A stretch of DNA of 46,670 nucleotides, taken from positions 1 to 46,670 of IMG/VR virus record IMGVR_UViG_3300025508_000032; one strand, written 5' to 3'. Positions 35,240 to 44,837 of this stretch are shown here, in pieces (the stretch's first letter is position 1; each line of letters starts with the position of its first letter). The notes under the pieces were generated by a model that saw only the letters and a list, made by a program, of their open reading frames with translations, was not told the origin of the DNA and searched no databases. The DNA is from a virus. Both the position numbers and the translations under genes were made by a program.

Positions 35240-35661
35240 TGGCTATTACAACAATCGTAACATCTCAGGCGCCAGATGCAAAACCGGTCGCAAAGTCTTT
35301 TACATTGACGACCAACTGGCAAACAATGATCGAGGTACCTAACTATGAGGTACCGGAGCTTGTCTTTGGTGGATCAACAACAGTAGAACCGGGAGTAGGC
35401 GAAGTTATTTCGCCTCTCATTCTGTGTAACTTTACAGCAAACACTGTTGCAATTGATGTAAGAACTCATAGAGAAGATGTTAACGCAGAATTTTGGATTA
35501 TTAGAAATCTTCAACTTCCTGCTTATGACACAATTCCTCTGCCGCTTAATGGTCAGTTCTTTAAATCTGGTGATTTGCTAGAAATTAAATGTGATACAAA
35601 CTTAGCAGTAGATGCTTCACTATCCTTTACGCTGGGTCAATCCGAAGAGGATGATGTATAA
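35239..35661 (+). CDS. Small structural protein (140 aa)
   Basis: The 140-aa protein starts on the last base of the giant gene's stop (TAATG) and ends in the next gene's start the same way, so all three are coupled. It is beta-rich and acidic at the end (GQSEEDDV). Visible strands include SFTLTTNWQTMIEVPNY, ISPLILCNFTANTVAIDV, FWIIRNLQLPAYDTIPLPLN and GDLLEIKCDTNLAVDASLSF. This layout looks like a small beta-sandwich found between large fibre genes of marine T4-like phages, with no assigned role. It may be a connector or capping protein between the giant protein and the collagen-like fibre. No enzyme motif is seen. Confidence 0.72.
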   Translation: MAITTIVTSQAPDAKPVAKSFTLTTNWQTMIEVPNYEVPELVFGGSTTVEPGVGEVISPLILCNFTANTVAIDVRTHREDVNAEFWIIRNLQLPAYDTIPLPLNGQFFKSGDLLEIKCDTNLAVDASLSFTLGQSEEDDV

Positions 35662-38600
35662 TGGCTTTTAAATCTATAAGCGGAAGTAGAATAATTGGAC
35701 AGGGTACACCGCAAGCTGTCCCTATTCAATTAGATCCAGCTCCGTACAAAGGTGCTATTGCGTATGGTACTGACGGTTTAATATACGTATCTACAGGTAT
35801 AGCATGGAATAGTGTTGGAGCTGGCATTCAAGGCACAACTGGTATTCAAGGTGATGATGGTTTACAAGGTACGCAAGGTACTTATGGCCCAGGCTTTGAT
35901 GTTATTGGTTCAGTTCCCGATGTTGATGCGGGTGGTGATCCACAAGCAACTCTTAATACTGCGTTTGGATCGGCAACAACAGGACAAGCAGTAATTGATG
36001 AAGCTGATGATGAACTTTGGGTTTATGACGGTGTAAATTGGATTAACGTTGGCTCATTTCGCGGTGTACAAGGTTTCACTGGCTTCCAAGGTATTCAAGG
36101 CAACCAAGGTACTATCGGTCAAGAAGGTATTCAAGGTTCTCGTGGTTTCCGAGGATTCCAAGGTACACAAGGTGTACAAGGCACAGTAGGTATTCAAGGT
36201 ACACAAGGTATTCAAGGGATCCAAGGAACTCAAGGCGTACAGGGTGTGCAAGGTGATACTGGTATCCAAGGTGATACTGGTATCCAAGGTATTCAGGGCA
36301 ACCAAGGCGTACAGGGTAATCAAGGCACAACTGGTATCCAAGGTGATACTGGTATCCAAGGTACTACTGGTTCATACGGTGGAATTTCTTTTGAATTCGC
36401 GTTTGATACTAATAACGCTGCAGCTGATCCTGGCACAAAGACTTTAAGATTCGGCGCGCAGCCGTATCCAAGTACAAATAGAATCTATATAAATGATTTC
36501 GCCGGTCCTGGCACAGTAGACATTTCCAATATTTGGAATACTGTTGATGCATCAACTAATCCCATCAAGTGTAGCTTAAAGTTTACCAAAGTTAGTGACA
36601 TTTCCGTATTCGCAGTATTTCATGTAACTGATATAACAGACAATACTGGATGGTTTACACTTGACGTAGATTATGTCGGTCATAATGGTAGTTTTTCTCT
36701 TAATGATGACATTATAGTATCGATATCAGAATCTGGTGCTCAAGGTGTGCAAGGCCCGCAATCAACACAAGGTACAACCGGTATCCAAGGCGACATTGGT
36801 TTCCAAGGTACACAAGGTGTTCAAGGACATCAGTCTACACAAGGCATCCAAGGTGATACTGGTATACAAGGTATCCAAGGGACGCAGGGCATCCAAGGTA
36901 ATCAGGGTGTTCAAGGTGTGCAAGGAACACAAGGTATCCAAGGTGATGTTGGTTTCCAAGGAACACAAGGTGTTCAAGGCTTCCAAGGTACAATTGGTAT
37001 TCAGGGTTTCCAAGGATTTCAAGGCCTGCAAGGTGGAACTGGTAACCAAGGTACACAAGGTTTCCAAGGCACGCAAGGTTTTGTCGGTGTTCAGGGAGCG
37101 GTTGGTCATTACGGTGGTTTAACTCACGAGTTCAACTTTGTAAGCAATATAACAGCATCTACTGCTCCAGGCACGAGCGGCTGGAAACTTAACACTGACA
37201 ATATTGAAACTGCTACAATCTTAACAATTGATGATGTTCCGTTAGATAATTTTACAAACGATATCGATGAAACGTTTGATTGGTTAGCTGCAATTCCTGG
37301 AGCTAATAAAGGTCTTATCGTAATCGAAAGTTTTGATGATGGTAATGGTCCTGCAGGACACCATCAGGTTGTGTACGAATTCTCAAACTTTACTTGGGAT
37401 GGTGCCGGTAAAACATTCGGTTGGTTTGACATAACTTATGTCGGACAATACGGTGTTATAAGCACAAGTTGGGCTACTGATGTAATTGGTGGCGGCCACG
37501 GTCCTAAGACTCTTATTAACTTTGTTCCACGCGGTGCGGCAGGTATTCAAGGTGATACTGGTATTCAAGGCGATACTGGTATTCAAGGTGATACTGGCAT
37601 TCAAGGTGTTCAAGGTTTCTCTGGTATTCAAGGTGTTCAGGGTTTACAAGGTGCACAAGGTATTGCTGGCGCTTATGGTGGTGCTTCTTTTGAGTATGAC
37701 TTTACTCCGGACACTTCGCCAACAGGTCCTGCTTCAGGCTTAATTAAGTTTAATAACGCTGATTTAACTGCAGCTACAATCTTAAGAATTTCTGATACAG
37801 AAACTAATGGTGCAAACTTAGATCCGTATCTAAGAAGTTTAGATGACGGCGGTAGTGCATTATTAGGCTATATTAAAATTGTTTCGATCGCTGATCCAGC
37901 AGAGTTTATATTATACTCTCTTACTGCGTTAGTAGAGAATGCAGCTTATTATAATTTTAGTGTAACATACTTAACTAAATCAGCCAATGCTGACGCAACT
38001 TACTTTACAAATAATACAGATATCATCTTTACGTTTACTCGCGCTGGTGACATAGGCGTTCAAGGTACTCAAGGTGTACAGTCATTGCAAGGTTTACAAG
38101 GTGACTTTGGTCCACAAGGTACAACTGGAGCGGGTACTCAGGGTGCACAAGGAACGTTTGGTATTCAAGGTGATCTTGGTATTCAAGGTTTCCCAGGACC
38201 AATTGGCCCACAAGGTATTCAAGGGACTGATGGTAACCAAGGTACTGGTGGTCTACAAGGTAATACTGGTGGATTTGGTGGTGTAACATTTGATTACACT
38301 TATAGCACTGACATTGCAGCTACAGATCCGGGTGTTGGTACTCTTAAGTTTAATGCTACTGATTTTGCTTCTGCAACTGCTATGTTCATGGATGATAGAG
38401 ATGACGGCTTTGTTGATATCCAACCATTCCTAAGAACAATTGATGATTCAACTAGCCCGATTAAAGGTCACTTTAAAATATCGGAAAAAGCAGATCCTAG
38501 TAAGTTTACAATATTTACTATTTCTTCATTAACAGAAAATGCTGGTTACTTCACAATTGCATGTGGAGTGGTAAGTGGTTCAGTAAGTGTTTTTGCAGAT

Positions 38601-40376
38601 GCTGAAGATATTATCATTACATTCGCAAGAACTGGTGACATTGGCCCATTAGGTCCGCAAGGTGTTCAGGGCTTTACTGGTATTCAGGGTGATACTGGTA
38701 TACAAGGTGGTGGCGGTGGAATCGGTATCCAAGGTACACAAGGTTTGCAAGGCGAGCTTGGTGCTCAAGGTACGGCAGGTTTTGTCGGTGGAAGCGGTAC
38801 ACAAGGTTCACAAGGAACACAAGGAACACAAAGTGTTCAGGGTATTGCTGGCGCTGATGGCGATGAAGGTTTCCAAGGGTCTCAAGGTATTCAAGGTCTG
38901 CTAGGAACTGGTATACAAGGTATTCAAGGCGAATCCGGTCCTCAAGGTATTGCTGGTCTTGGCGCTACTGGTATTCAGGGTTTCCAAGGCTTGCAAGGTA
39001 TTCAGCAAGCAGGACATCAAGGCGTACAAGGTAATGACGGACCAATTGGTTTTGGTTTGCAAGGTACTCAAGGCGTACAAGGTTCGCAAGGTACCGAAGG
39101 CGACACTGGTTCCCAAGGTGTTCAAGGTGTTGGCGGACAAGGTACTATTGGTTTCCAAGGCGTTCAAGGCCTTGAAGGCGAGTTTGGTACACAGGGCCTT
39201 CAAGGCCAAGATGGCACTGGTAACCAAGGTATTCAAGGTTTCCAAGGTGCTGCAGGTATTGGTGATGAAGGTCTTCAAGGTCTCGGTGGTTTCCAAGGTA
39301 TTCAAGGTAACAATGGTGAACTTGGTGACGAAGGTTTCCAAGGATCTCAAGGTGTTCAAGGCTGGGATGGTTTTCAAGGAATTGACGGCGGCCTAGGTAC
39401 TACTGGTCCTCAAGGTTCTCAAGGCATTCAGGGTGACTTTGGTATTCAGGGTATCCCAGGTTTTGGCGCTCAAGGTACACAGGGTACTCAAGGTGTTCAA
39501 GGTCAACTCGGTATTCAAGGCTTCCCAGGACAAGGCACGCAGGGTATTCAAGGTGTTCAGGCAGCTCAAGGTGTTCAAGGTGAACGTGGCTTCCAAGGTA
39601 CTCAAGGTGTGCAGGGTCCTGGTATTCAAGGTGGTATTGAAAACATCCAGAATATTCATGATCAGTCTACTGTATTGCAAGAATCGCCATTAGCTATTGG
39701 ATTTGTGGAGTTTGGTACTCCTCACAGACCTCTTTTAACTACAGGTGGCCCAAATCCTGGCGGTGAATCTAACTTCTTTTATACTTCAAGTGCAGATGAA
39801 TTAACAGTAGAAAACGCCCAGATTGAAGGCAACATGGTAGTTGTTGGTACACTAACCGCGGGATCAATAACTGGTAACAATGCTGAGTTCCACTTTCCAA
39901 ATGATGTAGTATTGTCATTTGGCGGAGCAGAAGGTAGCGGTAATGTTAAGCAATACTTCGACAGTTCGCTCAATGCATTAGTTATGAGAGCGAATACTAG
40001 TATTGCAACATCGGTTAAATTCAAAAATTCAGCTGCTACAGATATATTTAACTTCGACTTAGCTACCGGCGACCTTACTGCTACTGGCGACCTAAATGCT
40101 AACTCAGACGAAAGATTGAAAGAGAATATCGAAACTATTAACAACGCTCTTGAAAAAGTATCTAATATGAGAGGTGTTTACTTCGATATGAAATCAAGAC
40201 CTGGTGTTAGAAAAGTTGGTTTGATTGCACAAGAAGTAGAAAACGTACTCCCAGAAGTTGTTTCTACTGATCCAAACGGTGAAAACATCAAGAGTGTTGC
40301 TTATGCAAACATTGTTGGACTTTTGATTGAAGCGATTAAAGAACTTAAGAGTGACGTTGACCAGCTCAAAGGTTAA
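35661..40376 (+). CDS. Collagen-like tail fibre with four globular inserts and S74 chaperone (1571 aa)
   Basis: The 1571-aa protein alternates Gly-X-Y triplet segments with four related globular domains. Triplets are dominated by Gln in the third place (GIQ, GTQ, GVQ, GNQ), for example 36061-36370, 36736-37105, 37540-37665, 38055-38265 and 38640-39640. The four globular domains begin with a shared YGG(x)xFE motif near 36376, 37111, 37675 and 38275 and contain strands such as KFTKVSD, FTLDVDYVG and DIIVSI. The C-terminal domain is an S74 chaperone starting at S1482-D1483 in NANSDERLKENI, followed by ALEKVSNMRGVYFDM, GLIAQEVENVLPEVV and IVGLLIEAIKELK. It is likely a trimeric, rod-like fibre, made stable without prolyl hydroxylation. 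The unit ends at the terminator 40405-40428. Confidence 0.88.
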   Translation: MAFKSISGSRIIGQGTPQAVPIQLDPAPYKGAIAYGTDGLIYVSTGIAWNSVGAGIQGTTGIQGDDGLQGTQGTYGPGFDVIGSVPDVDAGGDPQATLNTAFGSATTGQAVIDEADDELWVYDGVNWINVGSFRGVQGFTGFQGIQGNQGTIGQEGIQGSRGFRGFQGTQGVQGTVGIQGTQGIQGIQGTQGVQGVQGDTGIQGDTGIQGIQGNQGVQGNQGTTGIQGDTGIQGTTGSYGGISFEFAFDTNNAAADPGTKTLRFGAQPYPSTNRIYINDFAGPGTVDISNIWNTVDASTNPIKCSLKFTKVSDISVFAVFHVTDITDNTGWFTLDVDYVGHNGSFSLNDDIIVSISESGAQGVQGPQSTQGTTGIQGDIGFQGTQGVQGHQSTQGIQGDTGIQGIQGTQGIQGNQGVQGVQGTQGIQGDVGFQGTQGVQGFQGTIGIQGFQGFQGLQGGTGNQGTQGFQGTQGFVGVQGAVGHYGGLTHEFNFVSNITASTAPGTSGWKLNTDNIETATILTIDDVPLDNFTNDIDETFDWLAAIPGANKGLIVIESFDDGNGPAGHHQVVYEFSNFTWDGAGKTFGWFDITYVGQYGVISTSWATDVIGGGHGPKTLINFVPRGAAGIQGDTGIQGDTGIQGDTGIQGVQGFSGIQGVQGLQGAQGIAGAYGGASFEYDFTPDTSPTGPASGLIKFNNADLTAATILRISDTETNGANLDPYLRSLDDGGSALLGYIKIVSIADPAEFILYSLTALVENAAYYNFSVTYLTKSANADATYFTNNTDIIFTFTRAGDIGVQGTQGVQSLQGLQGDFGPQGTTGAGTQGAQGTFGIQGDLGIQGFPGPIGPQGIQGTDGNQGTGGLQGNTGGFGGVTFDYTYSTDIAATDPGVGTLKFNATDFASATAMFMDDRDDGFVDIQPFLRTIDDSTSPIKGHFKISEKADPSKFTIFTISSLTENAGYFTIACGVVSGSVSVFADAEDIIITFARTGDIGPLGPQGVQGFTGIQGDTGIQGGGGGIGIQGTQGLQGELGAQGTAGFVGGSGTQGSQGTQGTQSVQGIAGADGDEGFQGSQGIQGLLGTGIQGIQGESGPQGIAGLGATGIQGFQGLQGIQQAGHQGVQGNDGPIGFGLQGTQGVQGSQGTEGDTGSQGVQGVGGQGTIGFQGVQGLEGEFGTQGLQGQDGTGNQGIQGFQGAAGIGDEGLQGLGGFQGIQGNNGELGDEGFQGSQGVQGWDGFQGIDGGLGTTGPQGSQGIQGDFGIQGIPGFGAQGTQGTQGVQGQLGIQGFPGQGTQGIQGVQAAQGVQGERGFQGTQGVQGPGIQGGIENIQNIHDQSTVLQESPLAIGFVEFGTPHRPLLTTGGPNPGGESNFFYTSSADELTVENAQIEGNMVVVGTLTAGSITGNNAEFHFPNDVVLSFGGAEGSGNVKQYFDSSLNALVMRANTSIATSVKFKNSAATDIFNFDLATGDLTATGDLNANSDERLKENIETINNALEKVSNMRGVYFDMKSRPGVRKVGLIAQEVENVLPEVVSTDPNGENIKSVAYANIVGLLIEAIKELKSDVDQLKG
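35821..39645 (+). repeat. Collagen-like Gly-X-Gln triplet segments
   Basis: At the DNA level the segments are near-repeats of 9-18-base units such as GGTATTCAAGGT and GGTACACAAGGT. Six blocks are separated by the globular inserts; the longest continuous block is 38640-39640. Similar codons recur, so recombination between blocks is likely. Confidence 0.88.
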
Positions 40377-40404
40377 TAACAGTTCTCGGTTTATTTAAAA
40401 TTAT

Positions 40405-40428
40405 GAGGGGGCGCTTAGCCCCCTTTTT
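40405..40428 (+). terminator. Rho-independent terminator
   Basis: A six-base-pair stem GGGGGC/GCCCCC (40407-40412 with 40418-40423), a five-base loop GCTTA and a T5 run (40424-40428) follow the collagen-like gene's stop by about 30 bases. It is the clearest terminator in the window and closes the unit starting at 25088. Confidence 0.92.
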
Positions 40429-40445
40429 AAATAATCTCCTTCTAT

Positions 40446-40453
40446 TATAAATA
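40446..40453 (+). promoter_or_regulatory. T4-type late promoter for the 108-aa/1320-aa unit
   Basis: An exact TATAAATA lies 18 bases after the terminator's T run and 27 bases before the 40480 start. The pairing of terminator and promoter marks a clean unit boundary. Confidence 0.8.
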
Positions 40454-40479
40454 AAGAAAATAGGATAAAGAGATATAAC

Positions 40480-40806
40480 ATGAGTTCTCAATTAAACATT
40501 TACATAGATCAAGGTACCGATTTCAGACTTACAGTCGAGTTATTTGACGACGATGACTTAGATCTACCTATTGCAGCTTACACTTTCTTCGGAGATCTGA
40601 AAAAGATATACTCCGCAAAAAGATCTGCAGAGTTTGAATTCGAAAAAACCGATAATGATATTACATTAATATTATCTGCTGATGTAACTAGTCAGCTAAC
40701 GCCCGGAAAATACCAATATGATGTTATGATGAGAAAGCAAACCGGAGAATTGTCAAAAATCGTTGATGGACTTGCGTTTGTTATATCAACCATCACGGAG
40801 GTTTAA
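40480..40806 (+). CDS. Small beta-sandwich structural protein (108 aa), fibre-associated
   Basis: The 108-aa protein has the style of the small phage beta-sandwich found at fibre or upper-baseplate attachment sites: NIYIDQGTDFRLTVELFDDD, a YTFFGDLKKIY strand, a DITLILSADVTSQLTPGKYQYDVMM run and a final LAFVISTITEV strand. In other phages a domain of this type, such as the N-terminal domain of BppU-like proteins, binds to a fibre. It is first in its unit and is followed by a GTG-started fibre gene with GGAGG in between. A role as adaptor for the 1320-aa fibre is inference. Confidence 0.68.
   Translation: MSSQLNIYIDQGTDFRLTVELFDDDDLDLPIAAYTFFGDLKKIYSAKRSAEFEFEKTDNDITLILSADVTSQLTPGKYQYDVMMRKQTGELSKIVDGLAFVISTITEV
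40797..40801 (+). promoter_or_regulatory. Ribosome binding site supporting a GTG start
   Basis: GGAGG sits eight bases before the GTG at 40810. The next ATG codons in this frame would remove conserved-looking N-terminal residues, so the GTG start is the better choice. Confidence 0.75.
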
Positions 40807-40809
40807 GTC

Positions 40810-43800
40810 GTGACTGTTAAAGTTAAAGTTGGCTCAACCAAGAATATTCGCCTTGTTGCTACTGGCGAAAAAAGACCGGTAATAGTTCCAGATTCAATTA
40901 CCTTAGGTATTGATACCGTAGGGCCATACGTTAGCGAGATTTTGTCTGGCGACGGAATAGCCATTACAACATTAGATATTGGCGCTGGTGGTGAATCAGC
41001 AAACCTCGTTATATCTCATTCAGTTACATCTACCGAAGCAAATACAACTAATAGTACACTCGAATTTGTTCAAAATGCTACTATTGACCAATTTGGTCAT
41101 ATTACTGGTTTCTCTAATGCAGGATTAGACGCTAATAACTTTATTGTCTCAGATAGTGTAATTGGTTCTAAAGACATTACACTTGGTAGTACTGCAATCA
41201 CACTTGGTGAAACAACAAACGAACTTAGAGAATTAAGTCTTGCAGAAATTGGTGAATTCACAATCACCGGTAATACTATTTCCGCGCCTAGCGATATTAA
41301 CTTTAGTTTAGCTACAGCTGATGCAGTTATTAATGCTGGTATTCATCGAATTGTTAACGTAGAAGATCCTGTTAATTCTCAAGACGTAGTTAACAGAAGA
41401 TATTTAGAAGCTGAAATTCAAAGTATTGAAGAAACTGTTAAAGTTATCAGCGATCCTATTTTACCAACAGATGCTACTAATAAAAGATATGTTGATGGAT
41501 TAGTACAAGGACTTTTAGTTCGCCCATCGGCACTTGGCGCGACTACGGCTGATCTTGGCGGTATTTTCGAAAGCGGCAATACTATTGTTTCATCTACTAT
41601 TACACTTGACCCAGTTTCAGTTCTTTATATCGACGACATTACATCTTGGGACATCGGAGATAATCTAGTTGTTAAAGACCAGGTTAATTCTACAGAAAAT
41701 GGTTCTTATGATCTTATCCAAAAAGGTAACGCGAATACCTCATGGATTTTCGCAAGAACAGAATGGTCAAATGAAAGTACAGAACTACCTGGCTCATATG
41801 AATTTGTAACAGACGGTACAGAAAACGGTGGAACAGGCTGGGTTGTAACAGTAAGTGATGCGTCGACATTCGAAATTAACCAAGATGATATAAATTGGAC
41901 ACAATTTTCTGGTGAAGGTACTTATGTTGCTGGACAAGGTTTAACACTTGCTGGCAGTTCCTTTGTCGTTAATGAAACACAGATTCTTTCTCAAATTACG
42001 CCAGTCGATGATACAGTAACAATTAGCGGTACTGGTTCTTTAAGATTACCAGTCGGGACAACTGCTCTTCGACCTACTGCTGTTCAAGGTATGGTCCGAT
42101 TCAATGCTGAAGATGGTCAATTCGAAGGATACGATGGTATTGCTTGGGCTGGTCTCGGTGGCGTTATTGATGTCGACCAAGATACGAAAATTGTTGCAGA
42201 AAGTAGTCCCGGTGCTGATAACGACGAATTAAAATTTTACGCCGGTGGTACTTTAGCTGCTACTATTAGTGCTAATACCGCTGCGTTTACCGGTGATGTG
42301 TCAATTGCAGGTAACCTTACTATCGGTGATCAAGATACTGATACAGTTAGCTTTACTGCTGACGTTACATCTCATATAGTTCCAGATGCGGATAGAACAT
42401 ATTCTCTTGGCTCTGACTTAAAGAACTGGTACAAGTTAAACGTAGATACTATTACAAGTTCTGATGGGATTGTAAAGTTCAGCGATACTGGTGCAATAAA
42501 AATACCTACCGCAAATACAGCTTTAAGACCAATTGGTCAAGCTGGTATGCTTCGCTTTAATAGTGATGAAGGAAGATTTGAAGGCTACGACGGTACAATA
42601 TGGTCAGGTCTTGCTGGATCAGTTATTGATTTAGATAAAAATACTTATATCATTGCAGAAACATCTGCTGGTTCTAATAATAATGAGCTTGACTTTGTAA
42701 CGGATAATGTTCAAAGAATGCAGATTGGCTCAACTGGTGATTTGTTATTTGGCTCTAATCTTGATAAACTAATAATTAATTATACCACAGGCGATATGTA
42801 TGTCAACGGTAAATTAACAGCAACCAACAATTTAATTATTGATCCTGTTGGTTATATCAGTGTTGCAAATAATACAATTACCGATGTCGCGACTCCCGTT
42901 AATCCGGGTGATGCGGTTAACCTTCAATATCTAAATGATGAGTTTGCTTCTGGATTAACAATTGTAGATAATGCTAATACTTACACAGATGGTATTAATC
43001 TTCTTGCGAGTCCAACTCTAAGTCTTGGTCGCGGTCTTGAATTAATAGATCTTGATACTGCAAATAACACATTAGAATTCGGTCTTGATGTTACTGGTGT
43101 TCAACCAGCGATGTATGGTACTGATGGATTTACTCCTCGTATTCGTATTACTGAAGACGGTCGTATTGACTTTGCTACAGATATTCCACTAGAGCTTCAA
43201 GCAAACGCGATTCCTAACTTTACAGAAACATCTCGTGATATTATCGCGCTTATGTTTACCGATGGTAATGCGAATAACGAAGGTATCATCGCAGTAAATG
43301 ATGATGCTGGCGACGTTATGAATTTACTTGCTAAGAACTTTACCGTTACATTAGACGGTGATGTTTCTGGTTCAGCCCAAGTAACTCGTTTATCAGATAC
43401 AACTATTACTACAGCTTTGACCGCTGACTTCATATCTAACCTGATTCCAACAGATGCAAACTCTGGTATCACAGTTACACATACTGCTGGTCCAAACTCT
43501 AATGCAACAATTGAATTAGATTTTGATTATTTAGATACTCAATATATTACAACTGCTGGCGGAACTTCCACTGGCGATATTATTGCTCCAAGATTTGTCG
43601 ATTCTGATAATACTAGTTATTATATAGATTCAGCCGGAACTTCTCGTATTAATACGATGGAGGTTGGTTTTGGTGCAACTAATTCGCAAATTAAGATGCG
43701 CGATGGTCCAGGATCATTCTCTTATCTTTACAGTACTGCTGGTAAAATTGGTTTTCTTAATAATACGTTTAACTTTGCGGCATATTCCGAAAGATCTACT

Positions 43801-44772
43801 GGTAACTGGGTCGTTGATAATGGTGACGTAAGAGCAGAGAGATTTGTTGATACAGACGCAACAACTTACTTTTTACATCCAGGTGGCACTGATTCTAATC
43901 TAAAACAGATTACAATAGAAGATAAACTTGTCGTAAGCGATATTTCCATTGGCGGTGATATTGGTGTAAGAACTATTGCAACATCTACTGGTATTCTAAA
44001 TATAAATTCAGATAACGGTATTAGTTTAGATGGATCTGGTAATGATTTAGATGTTAATAGCTCTAAGATTACTAATCTTTTAAATCCAACCACTGGTCAA
44101 GATGCTGCAACTAAATCATATGTTGATGCGGTTGCTCAAGGTTTAAGAGTTATTCCTGCTGCGCTTGCTGCTACTACAGAAAATCTAAATGCGTCTTTTG
44201 CTGGTGGTGTTATAACATCTACAGTTGCCGAAGCGTTTAGTGTTGATGGTGTTACTGCATGGTCAATTGGTGATATAGTACTTGTTAAAGATCAGACAAC
44301 TACATTAGAAAACGGTTCATATACAGTAACAATAGTTGGTGATGGATCAACACAATGGGAACTTACACGCGGCGAATACTTTAATGAATCATCTGAAATT
44401 CCAGGTGCATTCCAATTCGTAACAGATGGTACACTAAATAGTGGTACTGGTTGGGTTGCGACAGTTGACGACGCTGAAACATTCACGGTAGGTACTAACG
44501 ACGTTATTTGGTATCAGTTCTCTGGTGCTGGAACATATACAGCTGGCGAAGCATTAACATTAACCGGAACTGAATTCTCTATCACAGATGGAGATATTGC
44601 TAACAATAAACTTGCTAATCCTCAGTTCACCATAAATGGTGAAGCTGGTGCAAACACAGTTATTGCTCTTGGTGAGACTCTTACTATTGAAGGAACGGAT
44701 GGCGTAGATACGACTATCTCTTCTGGTAAGGTATCAATTGCAGTAACTACACTAGATGGTGGAACGTTTTAA
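40810..44772 (+). CDS. Large tail fibre protein with duplicated domain (1320 aa, GTG start)
   Basis: The 1320-aa protein starts at GTG (GGAGG eight bases upstream). An N-terminal beta-rich part (KVGSTKNIRLVATGEKRP) is followed by fibre-type segments with DPINATDAxKRYVD-like motifs: NSQDVVNRRYLEAEI, TDATNKRYVDGLVQGL, and near residue 1100 TGQDAATKSYVDAVAQG. A globular domain occurs twice, near residues 238-380 and 1115-1260, each with VRPSALGATT or VIPAALAATT at the start, ITSWDIGDNLVVKDQ or VTAWSIGDIVLVKDQ, ENGSYDL or ENGSYTV, and GTGWVVTV or GTGWVATV. Between them are repeats with FNAEDGQFEGYDG, FNSDEGRFEGYDG (about residues 430-600). No S74 chaperone is present. It is likely a side fibre of the same style as its neighbours. 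Confidence 0.82.
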   Translation: MTVKVKVGSTKNIRLVATGEKRPVIVPDSITLGIDTVGPYVSEILSGDGIAITTLDIGAGGESANLVISHSVTSTEANTTNSTLEFVQNATIDQFGHITGFSNAGLDANNFIVSDSVIGSKDITLGSTAITLGETTNELRELSLAEIGEFTITGNTISAPSDINFSLATADAVINAGIHRIVNVEDPVNSQDVVNRRYLEAEIQSIEETVKVISDPILPTDATNKRYVDGLVQGLLVRPSALGATTADLGGIFESGNTIVSSTITLDPVSVLYIDDITSWDIGDNLVVKDQVNSTENGSYDLIQKGNANTSWIFARTEWSNESTELPGSYEFVTDGTENGGTGWVVTVSDASTFEINQDDINWTQFSGEGTYVAGQGLTLAGSSFVVNETQILSQITPVDDTVTISGTGSLRLPVGTTALRPTAVQGMVRFNAEDGQFEGYDGIAWAGLGGVIDVDQDTKIVAESSPGADNDELKFYAGGTLAATISANTAAFTGDVSIAGNLTIGDQDTDTVSFTADVTSHIVPDADRTYSLGSDLKNWYKLNVDTITSSDGIVKFSDTGAIKIPTANTALRPIGQAGMLRFNSDEGRFEGYDGTIWSGLAGSVIDLDKNTYIIAETSAGSNNNELDFVTDNVQRMQIGSTGDLLFGSNLDKLIINYTTGDMYVNGKLTATNNLIIDPVGYISVANNTITDVATPVNPGDAVNLQYLNDEFASGLTIVDNANTYTDGINLLASPTLSLGRGLELIDLDTANNTLEFGLDVTGVQPAMYGTDGFTPRIRITEDGRIDFATDIPLELQANAIPNFTETSRDIIALMFTDGNANNEGIIAVNDDAGDVMNLLAKNFTVTLDGDVSGSAQVTRLSDTTITTALTADFISNLIPTDANSGITVTHTAGPNSNATIELDFDYLDTQYITTAGGTSTGDIIAPRFVDSDNTSYYIDSAGTSRINTMEVGFGATNSQIKMRDGPGSFSYLYSTAGKIGFLNNTFNFAAYSERSTGNWVVDNGDVRAERFVDTDATTYFLHPGGTDSNLKQITIEDKLVVSDISIGGDIGVRTIATSTGILNINSDNGISLDGSGNDLDVNSSKITNLLNPTTGQDAATKSYVDAVAQGLRVIPAALAATTENLNASFAGGVITSTVAEAFSVDGVTAWSIGDIVLVKDQTTTLENGSYTVTIVGDGSTQWELTRGEYFNESSEIPGAFQFVTDGTLNSGTGWVATVDDAETFTVGTNDVIWYQFSGAGTYTAGEALTLTGTEFSITDGDIANNKLANPQFTINGEAGANTVIALGETLTIEGTDGVDTTISSGKVSIAVTTLDGGTF

Positions 44773-44783
44773 TTTATTAAAAC
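44766..44783 (+). repeat. AT-rich inverted repeat overlapping the fibre gene's stop
   Basis: GTTTTAAT and ATTAAAAC form eight perfect pairs around two bases, and the stop codon (44770-44772) lies inside the first arm. It lacks GC pairs and a following T run, so it is at best a weak terminator or an mRNA 3' end signal. Confidence 0.4.
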
Positions 44784-44803
44784 TAATTTAGTTATACCTT
44801 AAA

Positions 44804-44815
44804 AGCTATATAGCT
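44804..44815. other. Twelve-base palindrome AGCTATATAGCT before the last fibre gene
   Basis: A perfect palindrome in the 65-base gap between two fibre genes, immediately before a weak promoter-like TATAACAA (44818-44825, two mismatches to the late box). It could be a protein site or chance. Confidence 0.3.
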
Positions 44816-44837
44816 ATTATAACAAAGGGACATAGAT

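Noticed and set aside
36488-36495. TATAAATG as an internal late promoter
   Set aside because: It has a mismatch in the box, lies inside the coding sequence of a globular domain, and no gene start follows nearby.
36054-37109. Several minus- and plus-strand frames rich in Leu/Thr or Val/Lys within the collagen-like gene
   Set aside because: They are products of the short DNA repeat read in other frames and strands; they repeat the same residues without any protein-like variation.
44818-44825. TATAACAA as a late promoter for the last fibre gene
   Set aside because: Two mismatches to the late consensus; kept only as a remark because the gap has no better box and readthrough from 40446 is enough.
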